Assembly: GCA_033439795.1 (NCBI GenBank)
Contig: JAUTDP010000007.1
Span: forward strand, 2,170,001 to 2,234,000
DNA length: 64,000 nt
Origin: Sordaria brevicollis
Taxonomy: Eukaryota; Ascomycota; Sordariomycetes; Sordariales; Sordariaceae
Direction of reading: 5' to 3'
The position numbers and the translations under genes are program-made. The notes beneath the pieces were generated by a model. It worked only from the letters and a program-made list of their open reading frames with translations, ran no database searches and was not told the DNA's origin. Shown in pieces: positions 32,934 to 45,600 of this stretch. Within the stretch, counting starts at the first letter, position 1, and each line of letters begins with the position of its first letter.

Positions 32934-33857
32934 GTAAAGGAGGAGAAGTTGGCGAGAGAGTACATTTCAACTTTCGGTCATTTTTGGTCTTCCCCGTCCT
33001 TGCTTCTATCTTAGGAGTTGTTCGCTTCATTAGCACTGGGGGAGTTGGTGGAATTGTCGTGGTCATTGGATGGGTAATCTTTTTGTGGCCGGTTAGACTA
33101 CACGAATGCATATAAGCAACAGGAGAGGCACGGAGGACATTTTCAGGCGCAACAAGGAACGAGGTGTACATAATCCGGGGATTTAACTCTACCAGGCATA
33201 GTCAAGCAGGGACAGCAAAAGAAAACAGTTCTTAAGCTTGTTACCTACCTGGTGGTCCTGAAGAGATTTGTTCAATTGGTTCCTCCTATTCTTACAATCA
33301 CCATTTGTCCCTAAATCACATCCGCGCGCGATTTTGATAGTGTACAGGTAAATATATGCGTAGTAGTTCCCCTTCCGTCCCAATGTCGTGAACCAACCGT
33401 CCCCCATTTATAACAAAACACAATAACGCCATTCTAAAGTCAGCCGCCCACACCTAGCCAGTCACTTCCCTAGGTTGTTGTCCAAAGTAAACAAACCCCT
33501 GACTGCCCCTGTCCTGGCCCTTCTCCAGACACGTGGAATCCTACTCTGTACCTTTCCGCCTCTTCCAAGCCCGCTGGGAGATGGGAGCCCTGGGCTTATC
33601 CGACAATGACCACGCAAGATGTACCTGTGAGGCTTGCCGCGAAGCCGCGAGAGACTTTTGATGTTGATCCGGATCTTGGCTGAAAGAACTCGACGCAAAA
33701 GCTTCATAGCCTCGCAGACCCAGCGCAACTCGGCCAACAGAGCTCAGTGGTGGTCTTCTGTCGGTCGTGTTCTCCCCCTCTTCAATTGTCGCCATCCAAG
33801 CCACTCCCACTGGACGTCCATCGCAGTCGGATCCCCCTCTTCTTCATCTCCACAACC
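32934..33857. other. Convergent intergenic region
   Basis: 3' flanks of the mannosidase (+) and the COX assembly gene (-). Short open frames only; nothing recognised. Confidence 0.55.
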
Positions 33858-34612
33858 TCACGTATCCCTATCAATCCCATCCCTCTCCAACCTCGCCTGC
33901 TCCAATATCTTGCTCCTCTGCTGACTATCCCTCAGGCGATTATTCCCCACATACCCACCGACTTTTTCCTTCTGGTTCAGCTTCTCGAGCTCCTTGCGCG
34001 CCTCCTCGCGGTCCTTCTCCGGTAGTCCCCACCACTCGCGCAAAAAGGCCTCCTGCTCGGCCTTGCGGCGGGCTTTCCGCTCGCGCTCCTTGGCGCGCTC
34101 CATCCGTAGCGCGAACCACTCCTCGCGCGCGGCGTCCTGCTCGGCGGGCGTGGCGTGCGCCTTCATGCAGCTGTTCATTACCCGGTGGGGTTCGCGGCAG
34201 GCGAAGGGGACGGAGAAGGTGCGGCCGAGGGCGCATTCGGCAAAGGCTGTAGGGAGAAATCATGGTCAGTCATTGCTGTAGGGTTTGGAGAGGAGAGAGA
34301 AGAAGGATTCGGGTGGTGAGGGCGGGGGAAGAGCTTGGTGGAAGCGCGTAGCTAGCTACCACTACCGTCCTCGGGGCCAGGTGGAAATGGAAATATACAA
34401 GCCCCAATTAAGTAGAACTTACCCTTGATTTCCTCAGTACATTGTCTCCTGACCCTGGCGTAAAAGATATCTCGGACTTGCGCTTCCTGTGATGCCGAGA
34501 GAGGGAGCGGGTTCTTGGAGGGCATCGGCAAGTGCTCTACTTGCTTGTCTGAACCATTGCTGGTGGGAGTGTTGTTGCCTCCGAAGAGTGTTGATGGGGT
34601 ATCGCCGCCCAT
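33858..34612 (-). CDS. COX assembly mitochondrial protein, twin CX9C (Cmc1-like)
   Basis: Probably a copper-related assembly factor for cytochrome c oxidase in the mitochondrial intermembrane space. Two exons, 34612-34423 and 34246-33858, give 192 residues. Splicing creates CTEEIKAFAEC followed by CREPHRVMNSC, two CX9C motifs that form the disulfide-linked helical hairpin of the family; the intron interrupts the first one. After it come CMKAHATPAEQDAAREEWF, typical of Cmc1-family proteins, and a highly charged helical tail that makes it longer than yeast Cmc1. No presequence is seen, as expected for import by the Mia40 oxidative pathway. Confidence 0.9.
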
Positions 34613-35341
34613 GGTGGTCGTCTAGGTAATGTGAGGTCGGTCGTGGTATTCGTCAGAGGTGGTCGTTGTCGTCGAGGGTGGAGGAAGAAGATTCGAGACC
34701 GAGGTTGGATAGCCGAATTTCTAGGGTCGATTGACTTGGAGACAGCGCTTCGAAGGGACAATGAGGGGACCTTCCTCCTAGGCGTAGACTGTGAGTTTAA
34801 ATTGGTACGACGGCGGACCGTTGTCGTAGAAAGTTCTGCCCGGTGCAAGCTCTGTGATGCTGCTGTTTACGAGCCGTCAATATGATGGAGGACCTGCGGA
34901 GTACGAACTACGAAGTACCTTTTTGAGCTTCGGGATCTGGACCCCACCAGGTACCTGCAAATGGTGCGATGCCAAGCCATCCGTACAGTGGAATCCCGCC
35001 CACTCGGCCGGTGCACCGTGCTACGCTACAACTGGGACCAGCTGGTTTTGTACTTCAAGCTCTCTGTTTACTTTGCTTCAGGAGAACTTCAGTCACATTG
35101 AGGCTGGGGTTTTTGACCATAGAGTGATGCAGATGAGAGTTTTGATCTTTTTCTTCGCTAAAGGATAGTGAGTAATACAGATAGCTTTTTGGAGACGCTT
35201 GATCTTTCCACAGACCAGGCGACAACATGTTCGAGAGGACGGGACACAACCCTCGGCAAATACAGACGACACATATGAACAATGAACGGTCTTTCAACCA
35301 TTCTTGCCCTCAGGCTCATCATCGTCCTGAGCCTTTGGCTT
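34613..35341. other. Intergenic region upstream of the Cmc1-like gene
   Basis: Contains the Cmc1-like promoter and the 3' flank of the FN3 gene. Open frames up to about 100 codons overlap on both strands and look like chance. Confidence 0.5.
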
Positions 35342-38300
35342 CTACACCTCCGGCTTCAAGACTTGAGACCTCTCCCTTTCCAGCTCCACGCTCTCCCTTT
35401 CCTTCTTTCCCTTCTTGCCAAAGTTGAGCCAGCTTACGCCAGGCGCCTTGTTCTCCTTTGCAGACTTGTCCTTAGCGTTGCTGCCCGAGGCCGATGGGCC
35501 GACGTTAGGACTGCTGGTGACACTTTCATAGCTGCGGGCCAAAAATGCCGGGTTAAGCGAGTCTTCGCCGAGGTCCTCAAGGTTATCCATACTCGACCGG
35601 TCGCCGATCGAGACGCCTCTATCCGAAGCACTGGCCGTACTACCGGGTCCCTTCTTGAAGAGGCCACCTCCTGAGCGACCAGCAAGGCTGAACTTGCCTG
35701 AGCTCCCCTTACGGAACAGCTTGCGGACTACGTTGTCCTCCTTGAAGCTGCTAGATAGGCCCGTGCTAAGGGCCTCCGAGGGGGTGTTGGAGAAAGAGTG
35801 GTCGAGTGAAAGAGAATCGTGAGATTCAGTCATGGAGACTGACGTTCGCGTAGGCTCCAGCAGTGACCCGTCGCGAGACTTGCGGGAATCCGTAGGAGAT
35901 TCTAGCAACATTTCTATCGAGGCTACAATCGGAGTCTCATGAATCGAAGATGCCGTGCCTGATTCTTTGTTCTTGGCAGCCTTGTCTTTCCCTTTGTCCT
36001 TGGATTTTTTCGACCCATCCTTCTCCTTTTCCTTTTTGAACAGAGACCCGATGCTGAAGGCGGGAGCGTTTGGGTTCAGCCGTCCAGCATTCTTGTCTGC
36101 CTTTTCCTTGGATGCATGTTGCGGAGGAGGTCTGCCAATAACACCGACCTCATGAACATTGGGCAGCTGTCCTTCATCCAAGATCTCGTCGTCTGCAGAG
36201 GCAAGCGTCGTTTTCAGTGCAGACGGTGAACCATGCACGGACGGCCGACGAGATGGGTTTCTGGACCATGGCGCTTCTTGCGGCCAGATTCGACTGGTTT
36301 TGACAAGCCCTGCCCCATCTGAAGCGAGCGGAGGGCCCCAAATCGAGCCGGATTCCGTCGAGGGCCGTGGGAACTCGTTTGACGCAATACTAGCAGGTCG
36401 AGGGCTACTAGGGTCACGTTCGCCAAAGATCCCAGCAGCTGGTCTTGAAGAGCTCGCGAAAGGGTTGAAGCTGCGTGTCGAAAACATGCGCGAAGCGGGG
36501 GTTGAGCTGTCAAGGAGTTCGGGAGTGGCCGAGTGCCGGTTGAATACGTTCCATGTACCCGAGATGCTGATGCGCCGGTTCTTGGTCGATGCGTCATTCT
36601 CGTCCGTCTGGCGAGGGAACGACTGGCTCTGCCCGTTCTTGAGGCTCCCAAGCATAGGCCCCTCAGTCTCCATAACCTTTGCAGCTCTGCTCCTTGGGAA
36701 AGTGAAAAGGCCGCCTATCTTACGTTCCGAACCAACTGCAGCAGTACTGGGCGATCCGATTCCGGTTGTTGCATTCAATGACCGGGAATCGGGCTGATCT
36801 CCGGTAAGCGTAGGAAAGGGCAAATTCGATGATGATCCATGCGGGCTATCTAACAAGCTGGGCGATTCTCCCGAGGATGTAGGCGATTGCGGCTCGTTGT
36901 CCTGAGGGTTGCCCGACTGCGGAAAGTTATCATGTGCGTATCTGGCTGTCGGGCTCGGCTCGTCATCGTCTAGGTCGTCCAAAATATTCGAAGGAAGCAA
37001 GGCCGTAGCGGATGGACTGAGAGGGGCAGAACTGGCTCTGGAATTTTCGTCGTGACGCTGCATGTCCGCCGAAAGACCCATCATGAACGGTCCTGGGGCA
37101 AAACCCGGGGGCGCGTTTGCCGATCTCGCACTGGCATAACCGCTATTAACAGGTATAGCCGGATCAAGCTGCGAATACGCGGGTAGCGGAGATGGTACCG
37201 AAACGTTGGCAAGTGAGCTAGTCGTTCTGCTTCGTCTCTTGGTCTGACCAAGCGCCCCGTTCTCAAATTCCAGGCCCGATGTGTTTGCCTGACTGTAAAG
37301 GCCGTAAGTGGTGGAAGGTATTTGCTGGATTTGCATCGACAGGGAGCGGATATGGTCGTCAAGTCGCCGAGCAGTCCTGTTTTCATAGTTCATGCTCTCC
37401 TGGAGATCTCTATGGCGTCTATGCCAGTTTCTCCTAAGCTCGGCTTCTTTCTCACGCCACTCCGCATCTTCCTCGCCACCAGGAAGCTTCTTACGCTCTT
37501 CCTCTAGGGCGCGAACTGACTCCCTAAGCTCTTTCAAATCCGCTTCCAAGCCAATGCAGGACGCCTGAAGGTCACTGTTGGCCTCACGCAGTTGCTCCAC
37601 CTCTTGATCGTGACTTTCCTGTAGCTGTTTGGTTTCCTGCTCGAATTTCTCCCTCCCTTTGCGCATGTCCTCAATTTCCTCTTCCCACTTGGCAATATCG
37701 TCGTGAAACTTGGAGCGTTCGTTTTGCTTCTCTTTATAAGCCTTCTCCTTGTGAGCTTTCCGGGAGAGCGCGTTACGCATCACCCGGTCAGTGGAGTTGA
37801 CATCTCTCCTCAGCTTTTCGGTTTGCTCCTCCTTTTTCTTCTGCTCTTTTCTCTTCTCCTGCTTTTCAGCTTCCAACTCGTTTATGAGGCGTTTGATATC
37901 CTCCTCCTCCTTGCTGATCAGCTGTGTCACCTCTTCCGTTTCTTTCCTGATGCTCTCGAATCGTTGCGTCAACTCTGGCAGCGTCTGTGTCGAATCCTCC
38001 GCAACTTCTTCCCGCGCAAGAGACTGGTCAAGGCTGGTTGTCGAGGGCGAGTGACGTCGGGTAACAGTGTTACGGCGTGGCCCAGCGGCAGCAGCAGAAA
38101 TACCGTCCCGGGTCGAGGGAACACCACCTTCCAAAGGTGTTGCGGTTTCCAAGGCAGGAATAGAAGGCCGTGAAGGTGCATTCTCATCCAACGGGTCGCT
38201 TTGTTTCGTGCGATTGGGTTCTTCGATCGTAAAGCTGGAAGGTAACCGGGCATTACCGAGTTGGGGTCGTCCGTCTTGAGCGAAGGTGCGTAAGCGTACA

Positions 38301-39072
38301 ACCTGACTGCCGGCCTGGAAGTTGTTGGATCCAACAGCAATGACGCGGACATTGTAGAAATGATCGGGCTTCAGACCGCTGACTACTATTGCTGGATCTT
38401 GATTTGCCGGGACATCCCCCACTGTAGAATGATGTTAGGGTTCTGCCTTGTGCGTGGCGGACTGGTTGCCACCGAGTTCCAAAGGATTTTGTCCCAGACG
38501 CCTACTCACCAACTACGCCGTTGACTTGAATGAGAAACTTTTGGACAGAGCGATTGGCCGGTGGGCGCGTCCAGTTGACCGTCGCAGAGTTGGGCTTAAT
38601 GCCGGCAAGCGAAACATCTGGAGGATCTGGCACATCGACGCCGAGTATGCTGATCAGCTCGGGCACGGGTTTCCAAAGCGTCTGCCATGCCCGCTGCACC
38701 AACCTATTAAGCGCATGCGCATGCGGTTAGTTTGCGGCCTGGGCCGAATCGAAAAAGGGACGACGTCGTGATGGGATGACAGGAACGGGCCCAAACCTAC
38801 CAGAAGACAGCTCCACCCGTCAGTAACATGCTGGCATGTCTGAAAACCCAAAGATCGATGCGAGACGTCGTGATAGTATTGAGAGCAGAGGCGTATAAAG
38901 ACGTCGCAAGCACGCGGACCCGGTCCGGAGCAACGGCCCAGCAGGACGCAAAGAGACTACCGGCTGCCACCAAGTTGAGAGCCGGGTTCTTAGACTCGGT
39001 GAACCACCAGGCAATGACGGCCGAGGAGATGAGAACCGTGGTCACCAGCGATGGCCATGAGGTCCATAACAT
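35342..39072 (-). CDS. Membrane-anchored fibronectin type III protein with long coiled coil
   Basis: Three exons, 39072-38801, 38703-38510 and 38421-35342, give 1,181 residues. The N-terminus has two or three hydrophobic segments within residues 1-95 (for example LVTTVLISSAVIAWWF and HASMLLTGGAVFWLVQ). A fibronectin type III domain follows at about 114-203, starting DVPDPPDVSLAGIKPNSATV; both introns leave it continuous. Residues of about 285-520 form a strong coiled coil rich in Glu, Lys and Gln. The C-terminal 600 residues are Ser/Pro-rich and disordered, with basic patches (KKEKEKDGSKKSKDKGKDK). Both introns show good donors and the second-exon acceptor has a CTAAC branch site. The protein is probably a cytoplasm-facing membrane scaffold, but no function can be read from the sequence. 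The first ATG after an in-frame stop is used as the start. Confidence 0.88.
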
Positions 39073-42000
39073 AGCGCTGCGATCAGTGCGAACAGGCCAG
39101 GTTGATGTCGATGTTCTGAAGAGTCAGGCCGAGGTAGGTAGGTACCAAAGTCTCGAATGTCGATGCGACCCAAAGCCCTGGGGGCGTGGCGACGTCGGCG
39201 GTAGCAGATATTCGGATCGTGGTCGTGGAGGAGAAAATCGAGGATATTCGGCTGTCGTGGTTTTGCGACGGACGACAGACCCAATTCCGGCCAAGGAAAA
39301 CACAAATAACACCAAAAAGGGGGGGTTTTTAAGGATAGGCAAGAAGATACTTCGTGTATCTCTGTACAAAAGAGAAAATAAGAATTGTGTACTGAAGAGA
39401 AGACTTCCACAAGACTCCCTCCTATCATCCGTCGAACGTGAAAAGAGGTATGGCCGGGAGTACAAACTGTTGCGTGCAAAAGAAGAAAGGAACTGAAGAA
39501 GGATGTGTCCAAGCTGGAGAGATCTCAGAGGCCCACGACAGCGGCGGGAAAATCAAAGTTATGGCACTCTGGGCCAGGTGGTCGCGAGTTGTCAAGACTC
39601 TTGATGGAGCCTGGGACGTTGCATACAGAGTGGAAACCAAACTGAAGAGATGTGGAGGTGGGTGCAGAGACATTTCAGAAGTTTGACAATCCGACAAGTC
39701 ACAGCAGGCGTGGGCGGGCATCATCAGCCACCGAGCCACCTCACAGCGGGCGGTGGCAGCTGCAAATGCAATGTCCAGTCAGTCCAGTCCGTGGCAGCAG
39801 CAAGGAGGAGCTGTCCCGCTGTGCTTTCCTTGCAAAAGGATTTTCTCTTTGCAGTGGGCATCCACATCCCGACGTAACACCCCCGTCCCCTGCAGTTTCT
39901 GGGGAAGTTGCAGTAAGTTTGTTAGTGCAAAGCACCATTTCTTGAGAAATCCTTAACAAGCAGCATGAAGATTCAGTTGCATGCTGAAACATTGCGTTAT
40001 TCAGCCCATGCGGTGCACTTGGCTTCATCTTATTATAAACAGCCCAGCGCCAGACCATCATATAGAGTCCTTGCATCCTTACTCCCTCTCAGCTTCAATG
40101 AACTGATAATCTTTTCTAGATTTCCAACTTCCTCCGTAACCGGACGGAATGGATGGAAGAGATGTTTGCAATGATGCGCCCATCCCACCCCCGCCTGCCG
40201 CCCTGCTAATCCTCCCCCGCTGTTCCCCAGCTTGTGGCCCAGTCGATGATGCTCGCTTGGAAGAAGGACTGGTCAGTCAAGGTGGGCGAAAACTAAGGAA
40301 ACATCCGAATGCCCGCAGAAGATGATGTGCACGGAAATCCTTCTTATGGTCTAGGTCGAAATCGGAGGTCCTTCTCATGTCCCCGCCTCCTTTCTCACTC
40401 TGTTGCAAGAGCCTCGTTTCATCAGCGGTCCTGCACGTGTCACGGCATTGAAGACATGTCCTTCGAAGCTGAGCTATCAAGTATCAAGTCTAAAAGAACC
40501 ACCCTCAATGCGTCTCTGGGTGTTGGTCAAAGTATCTCTTTGATGCCACGAGACGAGGGGCTCCATCTAGTGACAATGAGGTTTGAACCAGGGAGTATGA
40601 GTGAATCAAGGACAGTGGAAGGTCTTTATTCATTGTTTGCAGAAACTCATGTGATATCCTGACTCCTGGGAGGCTGGACTCAGCAAGAAATACCCATTTA
40701 TACGACGAGCTCCGGAACGTCCGCGTCTTTGATATAGGTACGCTGTATTGTCCAGGTGCAATACCCTGCGATATCCGGTCTTGAAGTGCCCGAGAGAGCG
40801 GAATATGAGTATGTAGGTCCCTCTGCTGTACACAAAACGTCAGCAGAGAGTTTTACTTATATTATCTCTTGTCACTGTCTACGCCTTTGGGGAGATCTTG
40901 TCCTTACTGCCGCCGGTTCCGGCGGCGACTTGCACAAGACTGAAACACAAAGTTGTTACCTCTAACACATCCCAGGATCAACCTGTCATCCTGCTGTGTG
41001 AATCTCACCGACAAGAAGATCCGGCTATTCAACGACTCGAGCTACACTGCTTCCATTATTATATATAAGTTGCCAGCCTACCTGAAATCTGTGGGCAGTG
41101 GTTGGTCATTGCCAACCATTTACTTTTCCTTGGGGATAGGGCCAGACTCATCAAAAGAATCCGTTACGCCTCCAGTTTTCCCAACAAATATCACCACCCG
41201 CCACAAGAACTGCTGACATGCTAATCCTCGGCACCAAACAATGCAATTCAGCCTGGGACCTGCCGTCCACCATCCCATTCGGTACAACATGCCTTCCAGG
41301 TAGCTTAGCTGAGAGAAGGCTTTGCTTTGTTCTGTTTGCGGGATGAGTGCACAAAATAGGCACTGGCGGTCTCGTTAGGAACCTCGAACGTTTATAGGCA
41401 CTAGTGGATGTGATATTGCCGTCCTCCATGTTGCTTTTTTGGTGTTTTTGTGTCACCAGGTGTAAGCCGTTGGAAACCCAGCGGGCATTCCGATGGTTGG
41501 TATTCAATCATCAGTTCAGCCGCAAGACTCTACCTCGAGATACCTACCTCCAGAGTGACAGGCAGAGTAGCAGACACTCGGTTGGAGACTCCTCAAAAAG
41601 TGTGATTTTTCACATCAACAACCGCTTGTTTGACGGCTCTCTCGGTGACATGTATGACATCAGTCAAGAGAAACTGAGTGAGAAAGTTGCACTGAGAACA
41701 CAAAAAAGTTGCATTCTCAGAAAGACTCGCGGTGTCAGTGTCCAGTCAGCAGGACATCAGGGGAACCTGAAGGGTACCTGGCGGTCCAGCACAAGACTAC
41801 CCCCGTGACCAGCCTTGTCCGCTAATAACGTCAATTTGTGCTGTTGGATTGGCCGGCCGTGTTGTTAAGTCGCTGCAGACCGCCGAGGTACCTTGCTGGT
41901 AAATGATATTGCGGTCTTACAAGGGATCGTCTCGACACTTACACCAAGTCGGTAAAGTGCGCGTGGGTTGATGTGGGTTGCAGTCGTTGATGATGGGGAA

Positions 42001-42483
42001 ACAGCCGGTGCAAGTGCGGTTTTTGTGCCCGTCTGCTGCCCTGACAATAGGACGAACTCACCAGGCGGGATTGGATTGTTGAGAGAAGGAGCTAACAAAA
42101 CGTCCTCGTGATTCTGGAAGGTTGGGCGTTGGGGTGATCCTTTGCTCTTGCCGTCTCACCGGGTACAATGTATGGGGAAACACAAACGAGAAGGAACGAT
42201 GGGGACGTTGGTGCCGCCCGGGGCTTTCCTCCTCTTCTAATGGATCGCGATTTCGTTTGCCATAGCGAAGAGATTTTTTTCAGTTTACAACACGAGGTTT
42301 TTGTCATGCAGGTTTTGGCTCATTTCGATGCATATGATTTTGAAGAAAGGAAATCGACCCCAGAAATGGCACCTTAAATGCCCCTTTGGGACTTATTCAA
42401 AGGACGCTTTACCGTACTGCGTATAAGCCCGCCCTGCAGCCATCACAGGCTTTTTGGCGATATCCACTCAGGACCACTCCCCA
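39073..42483. other. 3.4-kb gene-poor region between the FN3 gene and a retrotransposon
   Basis: Composition is normal. Open frames of 60-135 codons are scattered on both strands without conserved features. The segment nearest 39,073 is the promoter of the FN3 gene. The last five bases, 42,479-42,483, are the retrotransposon target duplication. Confidence 0.5.
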
Positions 42484-42671
42484 TGTCAGATTGCACAGCA
42501 AAGTGGATATCGTAATTGAGGGTTAAAATTAATATATATATTCAGAAGAGTTCTGTAGAACCCGAATTGGGGGTGCCCAAACTATTAAGAAGGTCTATAG
42601 CCAGAATCTAGTAATTAGGGCGCCTTACGTAAGCCTATTTCTACTAATCGAATCTACCCTCTAATTTAATA
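42484..42671 (-). repeat. Downstream (3') LTR of the copia element
   Basis: 188 bp, beginning TGTCAGA and ending in a mutated form of TCTAACA. It differs from the other LTR at about 26 positions, all transitions, with no indels. The polypurine tract on the minus strand abuts it at 42,672. Confidence 0.92.
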
Positions 42672-45600
42672 CACCTCCCCAAATATAATTTATTTCCTAA
42701 AATAAACAAATCTAAAGCTATTTACACAAAACCAATTACTCCTCCTTATCCATTTCTTTAATCTTTAAGTATTCTACCCACTAATAACCTTCCTTATTTC
42801 GTATAGAATCCATCCCTATCAACTTCTTAAACTCCTAATATTTCTTTACGGTTAATACTTTAATTATACCGTCTACGGGCATCTTTAAAATTTTAAAATA
42901 CTACATTTTAATTATCTTTACCTATACCTCCTACTTTAATTAATATTAATAAATATCGATATAATAGAATTTAATTACCAATTTTAATACTTTTACGTCT
43001 AAAATTTTAAATATTTAAATATTATTATACTCAAAAATTAGGGTAGGGTTAGAGAATTTCAATATAAATCCTCTAAATAGCTTTATAATATATAATATTT
43101 CCTTAACGATATTAAAGAAGGCTACGAATTCTACCTCAATTATAAAAATAATTATTATTAATTATTTAAAAGCTCCCTAATAAATAAATCCATTATATAA
43201 CTTTACTATAAAACCTTAAAAACTTTTATAATTAATAAAATTATCGGTAAAAGAAGCGTTAAAAATAAATTAAAATTTAATATCTCCTCTATAATATAAA
43301 GCCAAATCTACAATAATAAAGAAATAATATAATACCTTATTTACGGCCTTATAATATTCTAATTCTAGGTTATAACTATATTTAGCAAATCGATTAACTA
43401 TAAAAATAATATTTAATTTAATAATAACAACGGTATAAAATATAAACCCAATTTTAATTTAATATCGATAAATAAATTAGCTAATAACCTTATAATCGTA
43501 AGGTATCAATTCGATATTATTTATTAAAATTTAAATAATATATTTATCGTTAGCGAGCCTATAAATCTTTTAAAAATATAACCACTAGGATAACTAAATT
43601 TTACGGGCCTTACAATCGCGAATTACCTTAATACTTAAAAATTATTACAATTCCTTTCTTCTAATTAAATTATACCGGAATTATAGAATCTTTATATATT
43701 ATTAAATAACTTCCTCTTTAATAAAATAATAATAAAAAATAATATTATTAACGTAATAAAAAATTAAAATACCGTCGTTAACTAAAATACAAAAATCTTT
43801 AAAGATTACGTAGAACCCTAAAGCCTTAAATATCCCTATAAACTCTTATTACTATAATAATAAAGAACGATAAAGATTATATAATACCTTAAAAATTTTA
43901 AATACCTTCCCTTAAATATAATAACCTAATAGTATACGTATATAAATCTCTTCATCCATTATTATATTTACGAAGGTATTAATTATATCCTATTAAATAA
44001 ATTTAAGGTTAAAACGTAAGGTTATAGTTATAAAAGTACGGAAGGACCTTCCTACTAAAGTAGAGGCATAAATTTCCTACCCTATAATCCTTATTTATTA
44101 ATCTCTACGCACAACCAAACGAACTTTAACCTTATTAAAATAACTATTCTTAAAATACTTATAAATATATACTTATATATAATCGAAAATTTATTTACCC
44201 TTAATTCTAAATTTATTGCAATTTATTTCCACCCAAATTTTTATTTACTTATAACTTTCGAAATAAATTCATTCGGTTTACTTAAAAAAATCGTCTAAAG
44301 GGTATTTATTAAGGTCCTTATAATTATAAAGTATTAACGGCAATTAATAACGGTAAAAACTCTAGAATTTATTAATAATAATTAAAAATTCGATTATATC
44401 TTTAGTAATTACCCTTTCTTTATATATAAATTACTATAATTCTACTTTAATAACCTTCTTCCTATATATTATAGCTATAAATTAATAAAAACGTCCGGCG
44501 TTAAATATTACTTTCCAAAGTTCGAAACTTTTTAATAATTCCTTTTCAACGTATTTAATACAATCTATAGCAAATACCCCTACAAGAAAGGAAGTTAATA
44601 ATAATATATTTAATAGTATTAAATAATTATAATTAATAAAATAATCGATAACTATTTAATCTTCCTTTAAATTTATAACCTTATTAAAAAGGTTTAAAAG
44701 CGGTACGCCAATCTCTACTTCCCTAATAATTACTTCTTCGGCTTATACCTCCCTAATAATTATTACCTCCCTTTTTTAAACCGGGTTAAAAGAGAAAGAA
44801 TCTAAAAGGTCGTAAATATTCGTATCTTCTATATTAATACAATTAATTATAAAATCGAAGGGAAATTAATTATTTAATAATTATTCTCTAATAATATACT
44901 TCTTTAATAAAGTAGCAAACTCTTTTAAAATAAACTTCAAAAATTCGGCTTCCTTCTTTACCTTATTAATAAAAAAGGTATATTTATTAAAAATAATATC
45001 GTAAGTATTAATAACCTCGTTAATAATAAGGTTTTAAATTCGGTAAATAATTATAAAAATATAATTAATTAAATATCCAATCCATACCTTAAAATTTATC
45101 TTTTAAAACCTATTTTACTTATTCTTAATAATAATAATTATTATAAATACTTTATAACTATAAATTTAAAAATAAGAAATATCAAATTTACAAAGGGTAA
45201 TTTCGTTATTATTATTATTAATTTTCTTAATAATAGCCGTATAAAATCTTTTATAAGGAAATTTCTAATCGTAAAAGTATTTGGGGGACCGATTATTAAA
45301 ATATATTACTATAAAAACGATTTCCGGCCAAAAATCCTTAAGAAAACGAATACTTAAACCTATAGTACGCACCTTATCCTTAATTACACCTCCTAAACGC
45401 TCTACACCTCCGTTCTATACCTAAATATATAAAGTAAAGGGCTCTACAACCATACCGCGTTATACTAATAAATCCAAAAGTAATTATAATTTCGTAATTT
45501 CGTTATTACATTCTAATATTCGTACTATAACGTTAAATTGTATTTTAAAAAGAATAAAAAAATCGTTTAAATAAATTATAATTATAATAATAAATCGGTC

